Assembly (NCBI GenBank): GCA_002352665.1
Contig: DEIV01000060.1
Coordinates: forward strand, 1 to 64,000
Origin: Flavobacteriaceae bacterium UBA2765
GTDB taxonomy: Bacteria > Bacteroidota > Bacteroidia > Flavobacteriales > Flavobacteriaceae
DNA length: 64,000 bases
Direction: 5' to 3'
Numbering within the stretch: the first letter of the stretch is position 1; every line of letters starts with the position of its first letter. A model generated the notes under the pieces. It was not told the origin of the DNA. It worked only from the letters and a program-made list of their open reading frames with translations, and searched no databases. Shown here one piece after another: positions 54,649-62,792 of this stretch. A program made the translations under genes and the position numbers.

Positions 54649-55041
54649 ATGAACGTTAGAGGAAGAAATAAAGTTAGTCCGGAATTTAACATGTCGTCAA
54701 TGACTGATATAGTTTTTTTGTTATTGATATTTTTTATGTTAACTTCTACCTTAGTTACTGTAAATGCACTAGATATTTTATTACCTAAAGCGTCTGGAAA
54801 AACTGAGAATAATAAATCTGTAGCAGTGAGTATTACTAAGAGTTTAGATTTTTATATTGATAGGGCGAAAGTTAATGAAAACGATTTAGAGCGTGATTTA
54901 ACTAGCTTATTATCTAAAGAAGAAAATCCAACGATAGTATTAAGAGCTGAAGAAGGTGTACCTATAGAAAAGGCGGTGAGGATTATGGATATAGCCAATA
55001 GAAATAAATATAAGGTTATTTTGGCGGTAAGACCAAAATAG
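54649..55041 (+). CDS. exbD: ExbD/TolR-family biopolymer transport protein
   Basis: 130 residues: one membrane helix (DIVFLLLIFFMLTSTLVTV) carrying the essential Asp at its start (MTDIVFL), and a periplasmic domain (VAVSITKSLDFYIDRAKVNE). It binds ExbB to couple the proton gradient to TonB. It starts 1 bp after exbB. Confidence 0.95.
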   Translation: MNVRGRNKVSPEFNMSSMTDIVFLLLIFFMLTSTLVTVNALDILLPKASGKTENNKSVAVSITKSLDFYIDRAKVNENDLERDLTSLLSKEENPTIVLRAEEGVPIEKAVRIMDIANRNKYKVILAVRPK

Positions 55042-55109
55042 AGGTGCAAGTTTCGAAGTTTAAAAATAAAATTAAATTTCAAGCTTCATCAATTAACTTA
55101 AAATTATAA

Positions 55110-55117
55110 TATCTTTG
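55110..55117 (+). promoter_or_regulatory. TATCTTTG -7 box upstream of tonB
   Basis: TATCTTTG matches TAnnTTTG and lies 23 bp before the tonB ATG, in the 99-bp gap after exbD. It suggests a separate start for tonB-folC. A -33 element is not clear. Confidence 0.35.
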
Positions 55118-55140
55118 TTTGATAATTAAATACCAATAGA

Positions 55141-56055
55141 ATGTCATATTTAGACACTCCACATAAAAAGAAATCAGCAGTATTAACGGCTATTATTATG
55201 GCATTAATGCTGTTTTTAATTTTTACTTTGGGTTTGAAATATTTAGACCCCCCGGAAGAATATGGTATTGCTGTGAACTTTGGAACTTCAGATGTGGGTA
55301 GTGGAGATGCACAATCAGAGCCCGCAGCTGCATCAACACCAGAGGAAGTAATTGAAGAAGTAGAACAAGAGCAAGTTGAAGAAGTAGAAGAGGTTCAAGA
55401 AACGCCCACAGAAGCTGTATCTACGCCTACAAAAGCAGAAGATGTAATTACACAAGATAATGCCGAAACTATTAAGATAAATAAGCAAAAGGAGGCTCAA
55501 AGAAAAGCTGATGAAGCTGATAGAAAAGTTAAGGAAGCAGAACGTCAAGCCAAGTTAAAAGCAGAACGTATTGCTCAACAACGTAAGGCTGCAGAAGCAA
55601 AAAAGAAACAAGAACAGGCAGATAAAAAGAAACAGTTAGATGCTATGATGGGCGGCTTAAATAATGGAGAGGGTAAAGGAAAAGGAGGAGATGGTGATGA
55701 TAATAAGGCTGGAGATAAAGGTAACCCAAATGGAGATCCAAATGCAAGCGGCTATTACGGCAATGGAGGAGGAGGTAGTGGCGGAAATTATAGATTGGGT
55801 AATAGAAAAGCTGTTGCCAAACCCAAACCTACTTATGATTGTAATGAACAAGGTAAAGTTGTGGTTAGTATTTCTGTGGATAAGAGAGGAAGGGTCATTA
55901 GTGCAAGACCAGGTATTAAAGGTACAACTAACTCAGCACCCTGTCTGTTAAAAAGAGCAAAAGAGGCGGCATTAAAAACCAAGTTTAATGCTGATAGCAA
56001 AGCTCCAACAAAGCAAGTAGGATCTATTATTTATAACTTCTCTTTATCTAATTAA
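55141..56055 (+). CDS. tonB: TonB-like energy transducer
   Basis: 304 residues: one membrane helix (VLTAIIMALMLFLIFTLGL), an acidic Glu/Val-rich segment (EEVIEEVEQEQVEEVEEVQE), a long Lys/Ala/Gln coiled coil, a Gly/Asn/Asp-rich spacer and a C-terminal TonB-like fold (QGKVVVSISVDKRGRVISAR, ending GSIIYNFSLSN). The usual Pro-rich spacer is replaced by the charged and Gly-rich parts. It spans the periplasm to contact TonB-dependent receptors such as that at 11707. Confidence 0.85.
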   Translation: MSYLDTPHKKKSAVLTAIIMALMLFLIFTLGLKYLDPPEEYGIAVNFGTSDVGSGDAQSEPAAASTPEEVIEEVEQEQVEEVEEVQETPTEAVSTPTKAEDVITQDNAETIKINKQKEAQRKADEADRKVKEAERQAKLKAERIAQQRKAAEAKKKQEQADKKKQLDAMMGGLNNGEGKGKGGDGDDNKAGDKGNPNGDPNASGYYGNGGGGSGGNYRLGNRKAVAKPKPTYDCNEQGKVVVSISVDKRGRVISARPGIKGTTNSAPCLLKRAKEAALKTKFNADSKAPTKQVGSIIYNFSLSN

Positions 56056-56058
56056 ACA

Positions 56059-57276
56059 TTGACTTATAAAGAAACTTTAGATTGGATGTTTGCTCAACTT
56101 CCAATGTATCAACGCCAGGGTAAAACTGCTTTTAAAAAAGATCTGACCAATACTTTATCATTAGCAGAATACTTAGATAATCCACATCAAAAATTTAAAA
56201 GTATACATATAGCCGGTACTAATGGTAAAGGGTCAACCAGTCATATGATAGCTTCTATTTTTCAAGAGGCAGGTTATAAAGTGGGTCTATATACTTCACC
56301 ACATTTAAAAGATTTTAGAGAACGTATTAAGGTAAATGGAAAGTCCATTCGAAAAAATTGTGTGATTAATTTTATTAAAAGGAATCAATCTTTTTTAAAA
56401 GAACTACAACTTTCTTTTTTTGAAATGACTGTAGGTATGGCATTTGAACATTTTGCGAAACAAAAGGTAGATATTGCTATTATAGAAGTTGGTCTTGGTG
56501 GAAGATTAGATTCAACGAATATTATCAATCCTATAGTGTCCATTATTACTAATATTGGTTATGACCATACACAAATGTTGGGGGAAAGTTTAAAAGAAAT
56601 AGCTTTTGAAAAAGCCGGCGTAATTAAAAGAGGTGTACCACTAATGATCAGCGAAAAACAAGATGAAGTCAATGCGGTTTTTTTAAAAAGAGCAAAAGAA
56701 ATGAATTCTCCTATTTTTTTTGCAGAAGATGAACTGAAGAAAGAATATCAAACAGATTTGTTAGGTCATTATCAGCAAAAAAATATAAAGGCAGCTGTTC
56801 AATCTGTAACTGTTTTAAGAAATCAAGGGTATAAGATTACAGAAAAACAAATCAAAAACGGATTGTTACATGTAGTTAAAAACACAGGACTTTTAGGTAG
56901 GTGGCAATTGCTATCTGAAAGACCAAAAGTGATTTGTGATACTGCACATAATAAAGAAGGTTTACAATATGTACTACAGCAGCTTTCTGAGCAAGAGTAT
57001 GAAAATCTACATATTGTATTAGGTGTGGTTAATGATAAAGATCTAAATACTATTTTGCCTTTATTTCAGAAAGAGGCTACTTATTATTTTTGTATGCCAA
57101 AAATTCAAAGAGGATTAAAAGCAGAAATTTTACAGCGTCAAGCAAAAGAACATAAATTGTTTGGAACTGTATATTCGTCAGTCAATAAAGCGTTAGTTGC
57201 TGCAAAAAATAATGCAAAAAAATCTGATTTAGTATTTGTTGGTGGAAGTACTTTTGTTGTGGCAGAAGTGGTTTGA
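56059..57276 (+). CDS. folC: Folylpolyglutamate synthase/dihydrofolate synthase
   Basis: 405 residues from TTG 56059, 3 bp after tonB. The P-loop HIAGTNGKGSTSHM, YTSPHLKDFRERI with VGLGGRLDSTN, and GYDHTQMLG are the family motifs. It adds glutamates to folates in the cytoplasm, and the same enzyme often makes dihydrofolate from dihydropteroate. TTG is accepted because no ATG lies near and it gives the family N-terminus (TYKETLDWMFAQLP). Confidence 0.95.
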   Translation: MTYKETLDWMFAQLPMYQRQGKTAFKKDLTNTLSLAEYLDNPHQKFKSIHIAGTNGKGSTSHMIASIFQEAGYKVGLYTSPHLKDFRERIKVNGKSIRKNCVINFIKRNQSFLKELQLSFFEMTVGMAFEHFAKQKVDIAIIEVGLGGRLDSTNIINPIVSIITNIGYDHTQMLGESLKEIAFEKAGVIKRGVPLMISEKQDEVNAVFLKRAKEMNSPIFFAEDELKKEYQTDLLGHYQQKNIKAAVQSVTVLRNQGYKITEKQIKNGLLHVVKNTGLLGRWQLLSERPKVICDTAHNKEGLQYVLQQLSEQEYENLHIVLGVVNDKDLNTILPLFQKEATYYFCMPKIQRGLKAEILQRQAKEHKLFGTVYSSVNKALVAAKNNAKKSDLVFVGGSTFVVAEVV

Positions 57277-57361
57277 CTGGGTTCACTTTTTTATTAAAAA
57301 AACCTTTGTCAGAATTAAAAACTAGTTTATATTTGCATCCGCTTTAGGGCAATTGACTCAT

Positions 57362-57377
57362 CCCGATAGCTATCGGG
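57362..57377. repeat. 16-bp perfect palindrome upstream of tRNA-Val
   Basis: CCCGATAGCTATCGGG is its own reverse complement, with no loop. It lies between folC and the tRNA. Palindromes of this kind are widespread in Flavobacteriaceae intergenic regions. Confidence 0.8.
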
Positions 57378-57429
57378 AGGTTCGGCTTAGTAAAAAGAAC
57401 TCAGGTTATCGAATCCTGAATAAAAAAAC

Positions 57430-57504
57430 GGGCAATTAGCTCAGTTGGTTCAGAGCACCTCGTTTACACCGAGGGGGTCGGGGGTTCGAATCCCTCATTG
57501 CCCA
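57430..57504 (+). tRNA. tRNA-Val (anticodon TAC)
   Basis: Cloverleaf with acceptor GGGCAAT/ATTGCCC, D-arm TAGCTCAGTTGG, anticodon stem CCTCG/CGAGG around loop TTTACAC (TAC), and T-arm GGGGGTTCGAATCCCTC. Discriminator A at 57504; CCA is not encoded. Confidence 0.95.
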
Positions 57505-57516
57505 CATCACTCGAAA

Positions 57517-57543
57517 AATCTGCACGATAGTGCGGATTTTTTT
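57517..57543 (+). terminator. Terminator of tRNA-Val
   Basis: Stem AATC-GCAC/GTGC-GATT (one mismatch pair T/G) with a GATA loop, followed by seven T residues, 13 bp after the tRNA. Confidence 0.8.
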
Positions 57544-57596
57544 ATTTCCAAAAAAGTCGAAAGTTCACTTTCAAGGTTTTTTTGGAAATAAAAAAA
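57537..57596. repeat. 60-bp cruciform-forming inverted repeat after tRNA-Val
   Basis: The 19-bp arms 57537-57555 and 57578-57596 are perfect reverse complements, and the centre has a second GAAAGT-TC-ACTTTC palindrome (57558-57571). The left arm shares its T-run with the tRNA terminator. Confidence 0.75.
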
Positions 57597-57632
57597 TACA
57601 ACATCCGTCTGAAGCGGATGGTATGATTTTTC

Positions 57633-57795
57633 ATTTGCAGGAGTGGTTTCAACACGGGATCAATGAAATTAATCCTTAACCTGTAAAGCTTGCTTTTACA
57701 AAGACTTGGAAAATAAAAATATCAAAAAGTATCACTTTTTGAGGGATTGAATTTGCAGGAGTGGTCTTTTAGGGATCATCGGAGTTAATCCTTTA
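57633..57795. repeat. Imperfect direct repeats in the gene-free stretch after tRNA-Val
   Basis: Blocks 57633-57680 and 57751-57795 share TTTGCAGGAGTGGT and GGGATCA..TTAATCCTT at a period of about 118 bp. The stretch 57597-58187 holds no gene that I can support; later it carries only the palindrome at 58013-58032. Confidence 0.6.
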
Positions 57796-58012
57796 TAAAG
57801 TTTACTTTGAAATTTTTGGGTATATAATCGCTATGAAAAATTGCTAAAAAATGCAAGGGTATATCCAAATTGGGCGGTAGTTGTTTTATTATTTCTCTTT
57901 TATTTGGAATTGTATCGACTTCCTTTGTTTTATTAACTGAAATATAAGTGACTTAATAAATAGTCTAATTACTATGGATCAAGCTAATAATTTTGAGAGA
58001 AAAATTTTGTCT

Positions 58013-58035
58013 CATAAAACGTTCGTTTTATGGAA
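58013..58035. repeat. Palindrome CATAAAACG-TT-CGTTTTATG, left flank of the sensor module
   Basis: The 20-bp palindrome 58013-58032 followed by GAA matches 61091-61113 at 21 of 23 positions. The two copies lie about 3.1 kb apart on both sides of the divergent gene pair 58188-60949. Confidence 0.65.
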
Positions 58036-58187
58036 CAAACTAAGTCTTACGAAATATGTCCAAACTGGCAACTTTTATCATTCAAATCCACTAGTTGTAT
58101 TTTTGAATTAAAGTTGGGAATAAATATTCTAGATCTAATTCTTATTATGATGGAATTTGTTTTTGGATTAGGAAGGCGTTAAACACG

Positions 58188-59372
58188 TTACTTGAAATTC
58201 AAACCTTCTGTATCTTCTAACCGTGCAATAACCCCCCAACCAAAGAAATAGTTTGTAATACCTATTAGAACTTCATTCGCTCCTTTTTGCAATGGAAGCT
58301 GAAATGAAGTGTTCTCAATAGTGCATCTTCCACTCGGTTCCTTCATGCCCGGAGAACCGTAATAATTATTATCTGTAAGCAAGGGTTGTCCGTTGATAAA
58401 CACCCAAACTTCATCACTAAAGCCTAAATCGACTCTTTTTTCTTGAGCTGTTTCTGAAGAAATAGTGGTTTTTAGCCAAGTCAATCTTCGTTGTCCTCGT
58501 TCGGCCGCTCCGAACATTTTAGTAAGATTGATAAGGGCACGACGCTCTGCCCTTATAGGCTTCCAAACCAAGGAGCTATTTAACAGTAGGGTGTCGATGG
58601 TAAATCTTGGGAAACTAGGAATGTCCATCATTATATCCTTTCTAAACGGGAGATCAACTGGGTCGCATACCGACCAATTCCTGAGATACCTTGAATCGTT
58701 ATAAGTTGGGTCATACCCTTCCTTCGATGGCAAGTCCTCCGTGGCATTAGGTCGAACTACAAAATTTGCGTAAACCACATTCCCGCTAAGTGCAATCAAA
58801 CCCGAGTTTGTAAGGCCTTCCAAAGCAGGGACATGTAAAGCGGCACGCTCCATATCGTTCACATGTACCTTCATCTGCTTGCCCGATACTACCAACTTCA
58901 CATGGTTCCATTTTCCTTCGTGAATGGTGGCCGCTGCTTGATAATCATCAGTGACATCCCATAGATTTACACTATCGACAACGGCAGCATATTGTAGAGT
59001 CGTTCTTTTAAGGCCTTGTGGAGTTCCAAAATATCTTATGTAAAATTTCTCCGAATTCAACATATTCTTATCCGCACGAAAATCAATGGCAGGAAAACCT
59101 CTTTCTTTAAATTCAACATCGAATTCGATCGTTCCATCGGTAAATTCAAAATCCTTTAGCAAAATAACCATTTCGTCACTATCATCGCTTTTAACAGTCT
59201 GTACGGATTTATAAGTTGAAAATTCAACGTTATCCGTTACAGTTGTCCAGTGTTTTTCGTTCATAGGGAATTCAATTTTTTTGCTATTCCCTATATCCTC
59301 TGTTTTGTCCTGTGCGTTCAGTAGACCGATAGCAAGCATTGATAATGATAAAATAGCGTGTTGTAGTTTCAT
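58188..59372 (-). CDS. Secreted two-domain lectin-like protein
   Basis: 394 residues with a signal peptide (LSMLAIGLLNAQ/D). Residues from about 30 to 215 resemble the concanavalin A-like DUF1080/laminin-G fold (DGTIEFDVEFKERGFPAIDF, EGKWNHVKLVVSGKQMKVHV, NSGLIALSGNVVYANFVV). The C-terminal part (VDLGFSDEVWVFINGQPL, ANEVLIGITNYFFGWGVIA) looks like a galactose-binding or jelly-roll domain. No catalytic set is evident, so carbohydrate binding is likelier than hydrolysis. It is divergent from a membrane regulator with a similar lectin-like domain. Codon use is less AT-biased than the neighbours. Confidence 0.8.
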   Translation of the reverse strand: MKLQHAILSLSMLAIGLLNAQDKTEDIGNSKKIEFPMNEKHWTTVTDNVEFSTYKSVQTVKSDDSDEMVILLKDFEFTDGTIEFDVEFKERGFPAIDFRADKNMLNSEKFYIRYFGTPQGLKRTTLQYAAVVDSVNLWDVTDDYQAAATIHEGKWNHVKLVVSGKQMKVHVNDMERAALHVPALEGLTNSGLIALSGNVVYANFVVRPNATEDLPSKEGYDPTYNDSRYLRNWSVCDPVDLPFRKDIMMDIPSFPRFTIDTLLLNSSLVWKPIRAERRALINLTKMFGAAERGQRRLTWLKTTISSETAQEKRVDLGFSDEVWVFINGQPLLTDNNYYGSPGMKEPSGRCTIENTSFQLPLQKGANEVLIGITNYFFGWGVIARLEDTEGLNFK

Positions 59373-59586
59373 GATAGTATATTTATAATATTGATTTATA
59401 ACTAGTTTAGGTTGTTCTTTTCTTCATTCAAACCTGTCTTTCTATTTCGTTTTTTCTTAATACCTTTGTTTCCGAAGCTTGAGAAATAAGCAAGTTTGAA
59501 AATATGTTGATATGGCCATTTTATTATCCAAGAATATTTGTATTAATTTGTAGCCAAGACAAAACTATTTCAAAGCTTGGCAGAAT

Positions 59587-59616
59587 TATGTACAAAGGCG
59601 TGACAAGTATGTACAA
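59587..59616. promoter_or_regulatory. TATGTACAA direct repeat, two helical turns apart, candidate operator
   Basis: TATGTACAA occurs at 59587-59595 and 59608-59616, 21 bp apart. Each contains the palindrome TGTACA. It lies in the 272-bp shared upstream region, 29 bp before the regulator start, where autoregulation would be expected. Binding is inferred. Confidence 0.45.
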
Positions 59617-59644
59617 TCTCGTACTGGGGTAAATCAGAGAGTAA

Positions 59645-60949
59645 ATGCAGGAAAAAAAGAGAAACATACAAAAGCTTGTGACCAACATTGAGTGCTCCCT
59701 TAATTGGGGCAACAGCTCTGAGTGGTCGTCCTATGATTTTGAGAAACTCTCGGAACTGATTTTGGACAATACGAAGACCTCTATCAGCAGCAACACCCTT
59801 AAGAGGGTTTGGGGTCGAATAGCATATAGTTCGACGCCTAGCGAAGTGACGTTGAATGCCCTTGCACAATTCTTGGGATATGAAGATTTTCGAGGATTTT
59901 TAATTACGTCCAAAGAAGAACTCGTTCCTATTAAATTCAAAAAAGAGAGCAAAGCTGGAGAACGATCATTCTGGCCACTTTTTGGTGCCAAGCCGTCTGT
60001 AATTTTTGTGTCAGGAGCTATATTTATGTTGATTGTCATTATTGCAATGTCCTATAAATTTAGTAGCGAAGAAGTTGACCCTAACAATTTCTATCTTACC
60101 AGTAAAAAAGTAACGAAAGGATTGCCGAACTCGGTTATTTTCGAATATCGTGCCGATAAAGCTCCTGTAGGAGCAAAAGTAGAGATTCAACAAAGTTGGG
60201 ATGTTAGCAAACGTCAGGAGGTTTCTATAACGGACTCTTTGGCTACCTCAATTTATTATCATCCGGGTTTTTTTAAATCAAAGTTGGTGGTTGATGATCA
60301 AATAGTAAAGGAGCATAATATTTTGATACCTTCCGATGGTTGGAGTGCAAGCACGGAAAGGGCCGGTAGACCTTTGTATTTTGATAAATCGGATATTTTA
60401 GGAGACTCCGCTGTTTCGGTAAGTAAAAAGCTATTGTTGAAGAACGGTATCGATGCCAACTTATATGGGGTGAAAGTCTCGTACCGTTTGGTAGAAAGCT
60501 TCGATGGGCTGAGACTTGACGACCTGAATTTCTCCGTAACTATTAAAAACGATGTGAATGGTGGGCAAAATGTCTGCCAGAATACTTTTATTATTCTTTT
60601 ATTGGAAGGTCAGGCTATTTCGATTCCATTATCAAAATTAGGTTGTATGTCTGAACTGGAGCTATGGTTCTTCGACAGAACGATAAGCGGGAAAAACTGG
60701 GATATGTCAAAATTCGGGGTAGACTTCAACGAATGGGTGACCGTTGACTTTGTTTCCAAGAATAATAATATGTCCATATCCGTAAACGGGCAAGAGGCAA
60801 TCAACCTTCCCTTGTCAGGTAAGATCAACAAATTTTATGGGTTTACCTTCAGTTTCGAAGGTACAGGAAGTATAAAGGCCTTAAATCTATCGAATTCAAA
60901 AAGAACGTATTTGGACCTTGACTACTCTAAAAGTGTACAGCCAGATTAA
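59645..60949 (+). CDS. Membrane-anchored one-component regulator with lectin-like sensor domain
   Basis: 434 residues. The cytoplasmic N-terminal 85 residues (SSEWSSYDFEKLSELIL, SISSNTLKRVWGRI, SEVTLNALAQFLGYEDFRGF) belong to a Bacteroidota domain pattern, LSvtTLKRiWGki..TLNtLAxFlGY, that I read as DNA-binding. One membrane helix follows (SVIFVSGAIFMLIVIIAM, about residues 117-135). The periplasmic part has an Ig-like segment and a C-terminal concanavalin-like fold (NEWVTVDFVSKNNNMSISV, KINKFYGFTFSFEGTG). It has no kinase or receiver domain, so it would act as a direct membrane-to-DNA sensor. It is divergent from the secreted lectin-like protein. Confidence 0.75.
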   Translation: MQEKKRNIQKLVTNIECSLNWGNSSEWSSYDFEKLSELILDNTKTSISSNTLKRVWGRIAYSSTPSEVTLNALAQFLGYEDFRGFLITSKEELVPIKFKKESKAGERSFWPLFGAKPSVIFVSGAIFMLIVIIAMSYKFSSEEVDPNNFYLTSKKVTKGLPNSVIFEYRADKAPVGAKVEIQQSWDVSKRQEVSITDSLATSIYYHPGFFKSKLVVDDQIVKEHNILIPSDGWSASTERAGRPLYFDKSDILGDSAVSVSKKLLLKNGIDANLYGVKVSYRLVESFDGLRLDDLNFSVTIKNDVNGGQNVCQNTFIILLLEGQAISIPLSKLGCMSELELWFFDRTISGKNWDMSKFGVDFNEWVTVDFVSKNNNMSISVNGQEAINLPLSGKINKFYGFTFSFEGTGSIKALNLSNSKRTYLDLDYSKSVQPD

Positions 60950-61090
60950 GACACAGATTTCGCTGATAACAAATCGTTATAATTGTTCTAAGATATTTTC
61001 TGAATAAAGTTACCATACAGAAGTTTACCGATTTTATAGTTTAATAAAACCAACAAAATAATTTCCAACATTGCTAGATAGTGTGAGCCC

Positions 61091-61157
61091 CATAAAACGG
61101 TCGATTTATGGAATACTACCCAATTTATTATCGAGTTTTTTTAACGACCGTTTTATG
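61091..61157. repeat. Right flank palindrome and 13-bp inverted repeat
   Basis: 61091-61113 is the partner of 58013-58035. CATAAAACGGTCG (61091-61103) is also the exact reverse complement of 61145-61157. The rest of the gene-free stretch 60950-61307 shows no gene or terminator hairpin. Confidence 0.6.
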
Positions 61158-61307
61158 AAACTATATAGATGAAATAGACCTTTAGTGGATTCAAGTCTTT
61201 TTTTCGTCTTTTTTAATAGTTTCGTTAATTAACCTTTTATGAAACATAATTTAGCGTAACAAACTATTATAGAATAATGTATTTATAGTTTTTGTTAATT
61301 TTCTCAA

Positions 61308-62246
61308 TCAATATACCTTAGCATATCTTTCCTCCATTTTCTTTTTATAAAGTATTTTCATTTTATTAGATAAAAAGGAGTTATCAATCCATTTGATTGT
61401 TGTTGATTTTAATTTATAAAATCTTTCAAATACACTTGTTATTTGTTTTGAGGTAAGTCCTAAATTACCTCCCAACTGCTCAAAATCTATTCTTTCTAAT
61501 CTATTTTTTCTTCCGTTTAGCGTTAAGGCCATTTCTTCCTTATCTTCTGGATTTACAATGGTTGCATTCAATAAATCATAAGCTGGTGCTAAAGACCACC
61601 CTATGTCAGTTTCTATCATGGAGAAATTCTTTAAATGCATATCATTATTACCTGTAAGAAAACTAAATAAAGTCAGCTCAAAAAAGAACAACTTATCTAA
61701 TAAAGTATTACTGGAATAACTACCAAGTGCCTTACCTATCTTTTCAGAAGAACTTTTGTATTTGTCATAGGCTTCGGTAATTTGAAACATATCTAACATA
61801 TGTTTCTTTTCACCCTTTTCCCCTCTATCTATTCGTTTAGTGATATAGGATAATTCACCTGATTGCAAACGAATTAAAGAAGAGGGCACTGTTTGTATTC
61901 CAAAAGATTCTGCGATCCGCATGGTGAGATGTTCATTTGCCGGCATTTCAGGAAAATCATCAGAGGGTGGTTTAAAAATATAATTACCGCCTAAAGCACC
62001 AACTATGGTTAGTCTACCATGAGCAAGCTCATCGGCTTCTTCTATTAAGGACATAGATAATTTAGGCTGGACTCCCGGAACTGCAATACTCCTCTCAACT
62101 ACATTTTTAGCTAACTCGGCCATTTGATCAAAATTGTACGGTAGTAAAGGAGCTTCTTTTTGACCAAAAAAAGTTAAGCTACATTTTTCATGAAAATCTA
62201 CTTCACCTTTTAATCGTTCGTAACAATATAAACACTTATTCTTCAT
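61308..62246 (-). CDS. hipT: HipT/HipA-type serine/threonine kinase toxin (C-terminal subunit)
   Basis: From ATG 62246 (giving MKNKCLYCYERL; a Met at 62270 adds only a Lys run) the product has 312 residues. A Zn-like N-terminal set (CLYCYERL, FHEKC) precedes the HipA kinase core: Gly-rich/autophosphorylation loop RSIAVPGVQPKLS, GGNYIFKPP, catalytic GNNDMHLKN and metal-binding APAYDLL. The N-terminal HipA subdomain is encoded separately just upstream, the layout of the tripartite HipBST systems. HipA/HipT kinases phosphorylate aminoacyl-tRNA synthetases (GltX, TrpS). Here the target is unknown. Its start overlaps hipS by 11 bp. Confidence 0.88.
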   Translation of the reverse strand: MKNKCLYCYERLKGEVDFHEKCSLTFFGQKEAPLLPYNFDQMAELAKNVVERSIAVPGVQPKLSMSLIEEADELAHGRLTIVGALGGNYIFKPPSDDFPEMPANEHLTMRIAESFGIQTVPSSLIRLQSGELSYITKRIDRGEKGEKKHMLDMFQITEAYDKYKSSSEKIGKALGSYSSNTLLDKLFFFELTLFSFLTGNNDMHLKNFSMIETDIGWSLAPAYDLLNATIVNPEDKEEMALTLNGRKNRLERIDFEQLGGNLGLTSKQITSVFERFYKLKSTTIKWIDNSFLSNKMKILYKKKMEERYAKVY

Positions 62247-62571
62247 CTTCTTCTTCTTTTGGTACAACACTTACTGCTCCAATACAATTTTGACAACAGG
62301 CCAATAGTAAGCCCATTCTATCATTCTTATTTATTTTCCAGTTTTTGGAGGCTATATCTAATAACCATCCTTCGGGAATCAGTCCTTCAAAAAAAGGAAA
62401 GAGTCGGTTACTTATATATGGATCGTTCCTAATGGGCATATTAAACGCAATGAATTGTTCTGAATGATTGATTACATAATCATCAGAATACTTAAATATA
62501 TATTCACCCTCAGCTGTTTCTGTTAAAACACCTGCTAAAAACTCTTTATAAAATATATGGGCTTTTCTCAT
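62236..62571 (-). CDS. hipS: HipS-like small subunit (HipA N-terminal domain)
   Basis: 111 residues equal to the N-terminal subdomain-1 of HipA (VLTETAEGEYIFKYSDDYV, FIAFNMPIRNDPYISNRLFP similar, FFEGLIPEGWLLDIASKNW, NDRMGLLLACCQNCIGAVSV). In HipBST this small protein is the antitoxin that blocks the HipT kinase. It overlaps hipB by 4 bp and hipT by 11 bp, so stoichiometric translation is likely. It ends in a very acidic tail (KEEEDEE). Confidence 0.87.
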   Translation of the reverse strand: MRKAHIFYKEFLAGVLTETAEGEYIFKYSDDYVINHSEQFIAFNMPIRNDPYISNRLFPFFEGLIPEGWLLDIASKNWKINKNDRMGLLLACCQNCIGAVSVVPKEEEDEE

Positions 62572-62792
62572 AACTCTTTATTAGACTTTTCTATTTCCCG
62601 ACTATCAACAGCAGTTAATTGATGCCCAAACATTCGCAAGACAAGGTTTACCTTTTCCATATTCAGATTGGTCTTGCCTTGCTCTATTTTCCTGATTACT
62701 GTTAAAGCAACACCCGCACGTTCGGCAAACGCTGCCTGTGTGAGGTTTACAGATTTTCTTCGTTCTTTAACAAAACTTGCTAGCTCTTTCAT
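62568..62792 (-). CDS. hipB: HipB-like Xre-family antitoxin/repressor
   Basis: 74 residues forming one Cro/C1 helix-turn-helix (LTQAAFAERAGVALTVIRKIEQGKTNLNME has the QxxFAxRAG and turn residues). The protein ends EIEKSNKEL. It should bind DNA upstream and repress the operon hipB-hipS-hipT, in which all three genes overlap. Three 18-bp operator-like palindromes lie directly upstream at 62793-62890. Confidence 0.9.
   Translation of the reverse strand: MKELASFVKERRKSVNLTQAAFAERAGVALTVIRKIEQGKTNLNMEKVNLVLRMFGHQLTAVDSREIEKSNKEL

Noticed and set aside
57537..57596. CRISPR-like repeats near tRNA-Val
   Set aside because: Only one inverted repeat and two unequal direct repeats are present; no regular repeat-spacer pattern and no cas genes.
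58013..58032. Chromosome-dimer resolution (dif) site
   Set aside because: The two arms are separated by only 2 bp instead of 6-8 bp and a second near copy exists 3 kb away, which does not suit a single dif site.
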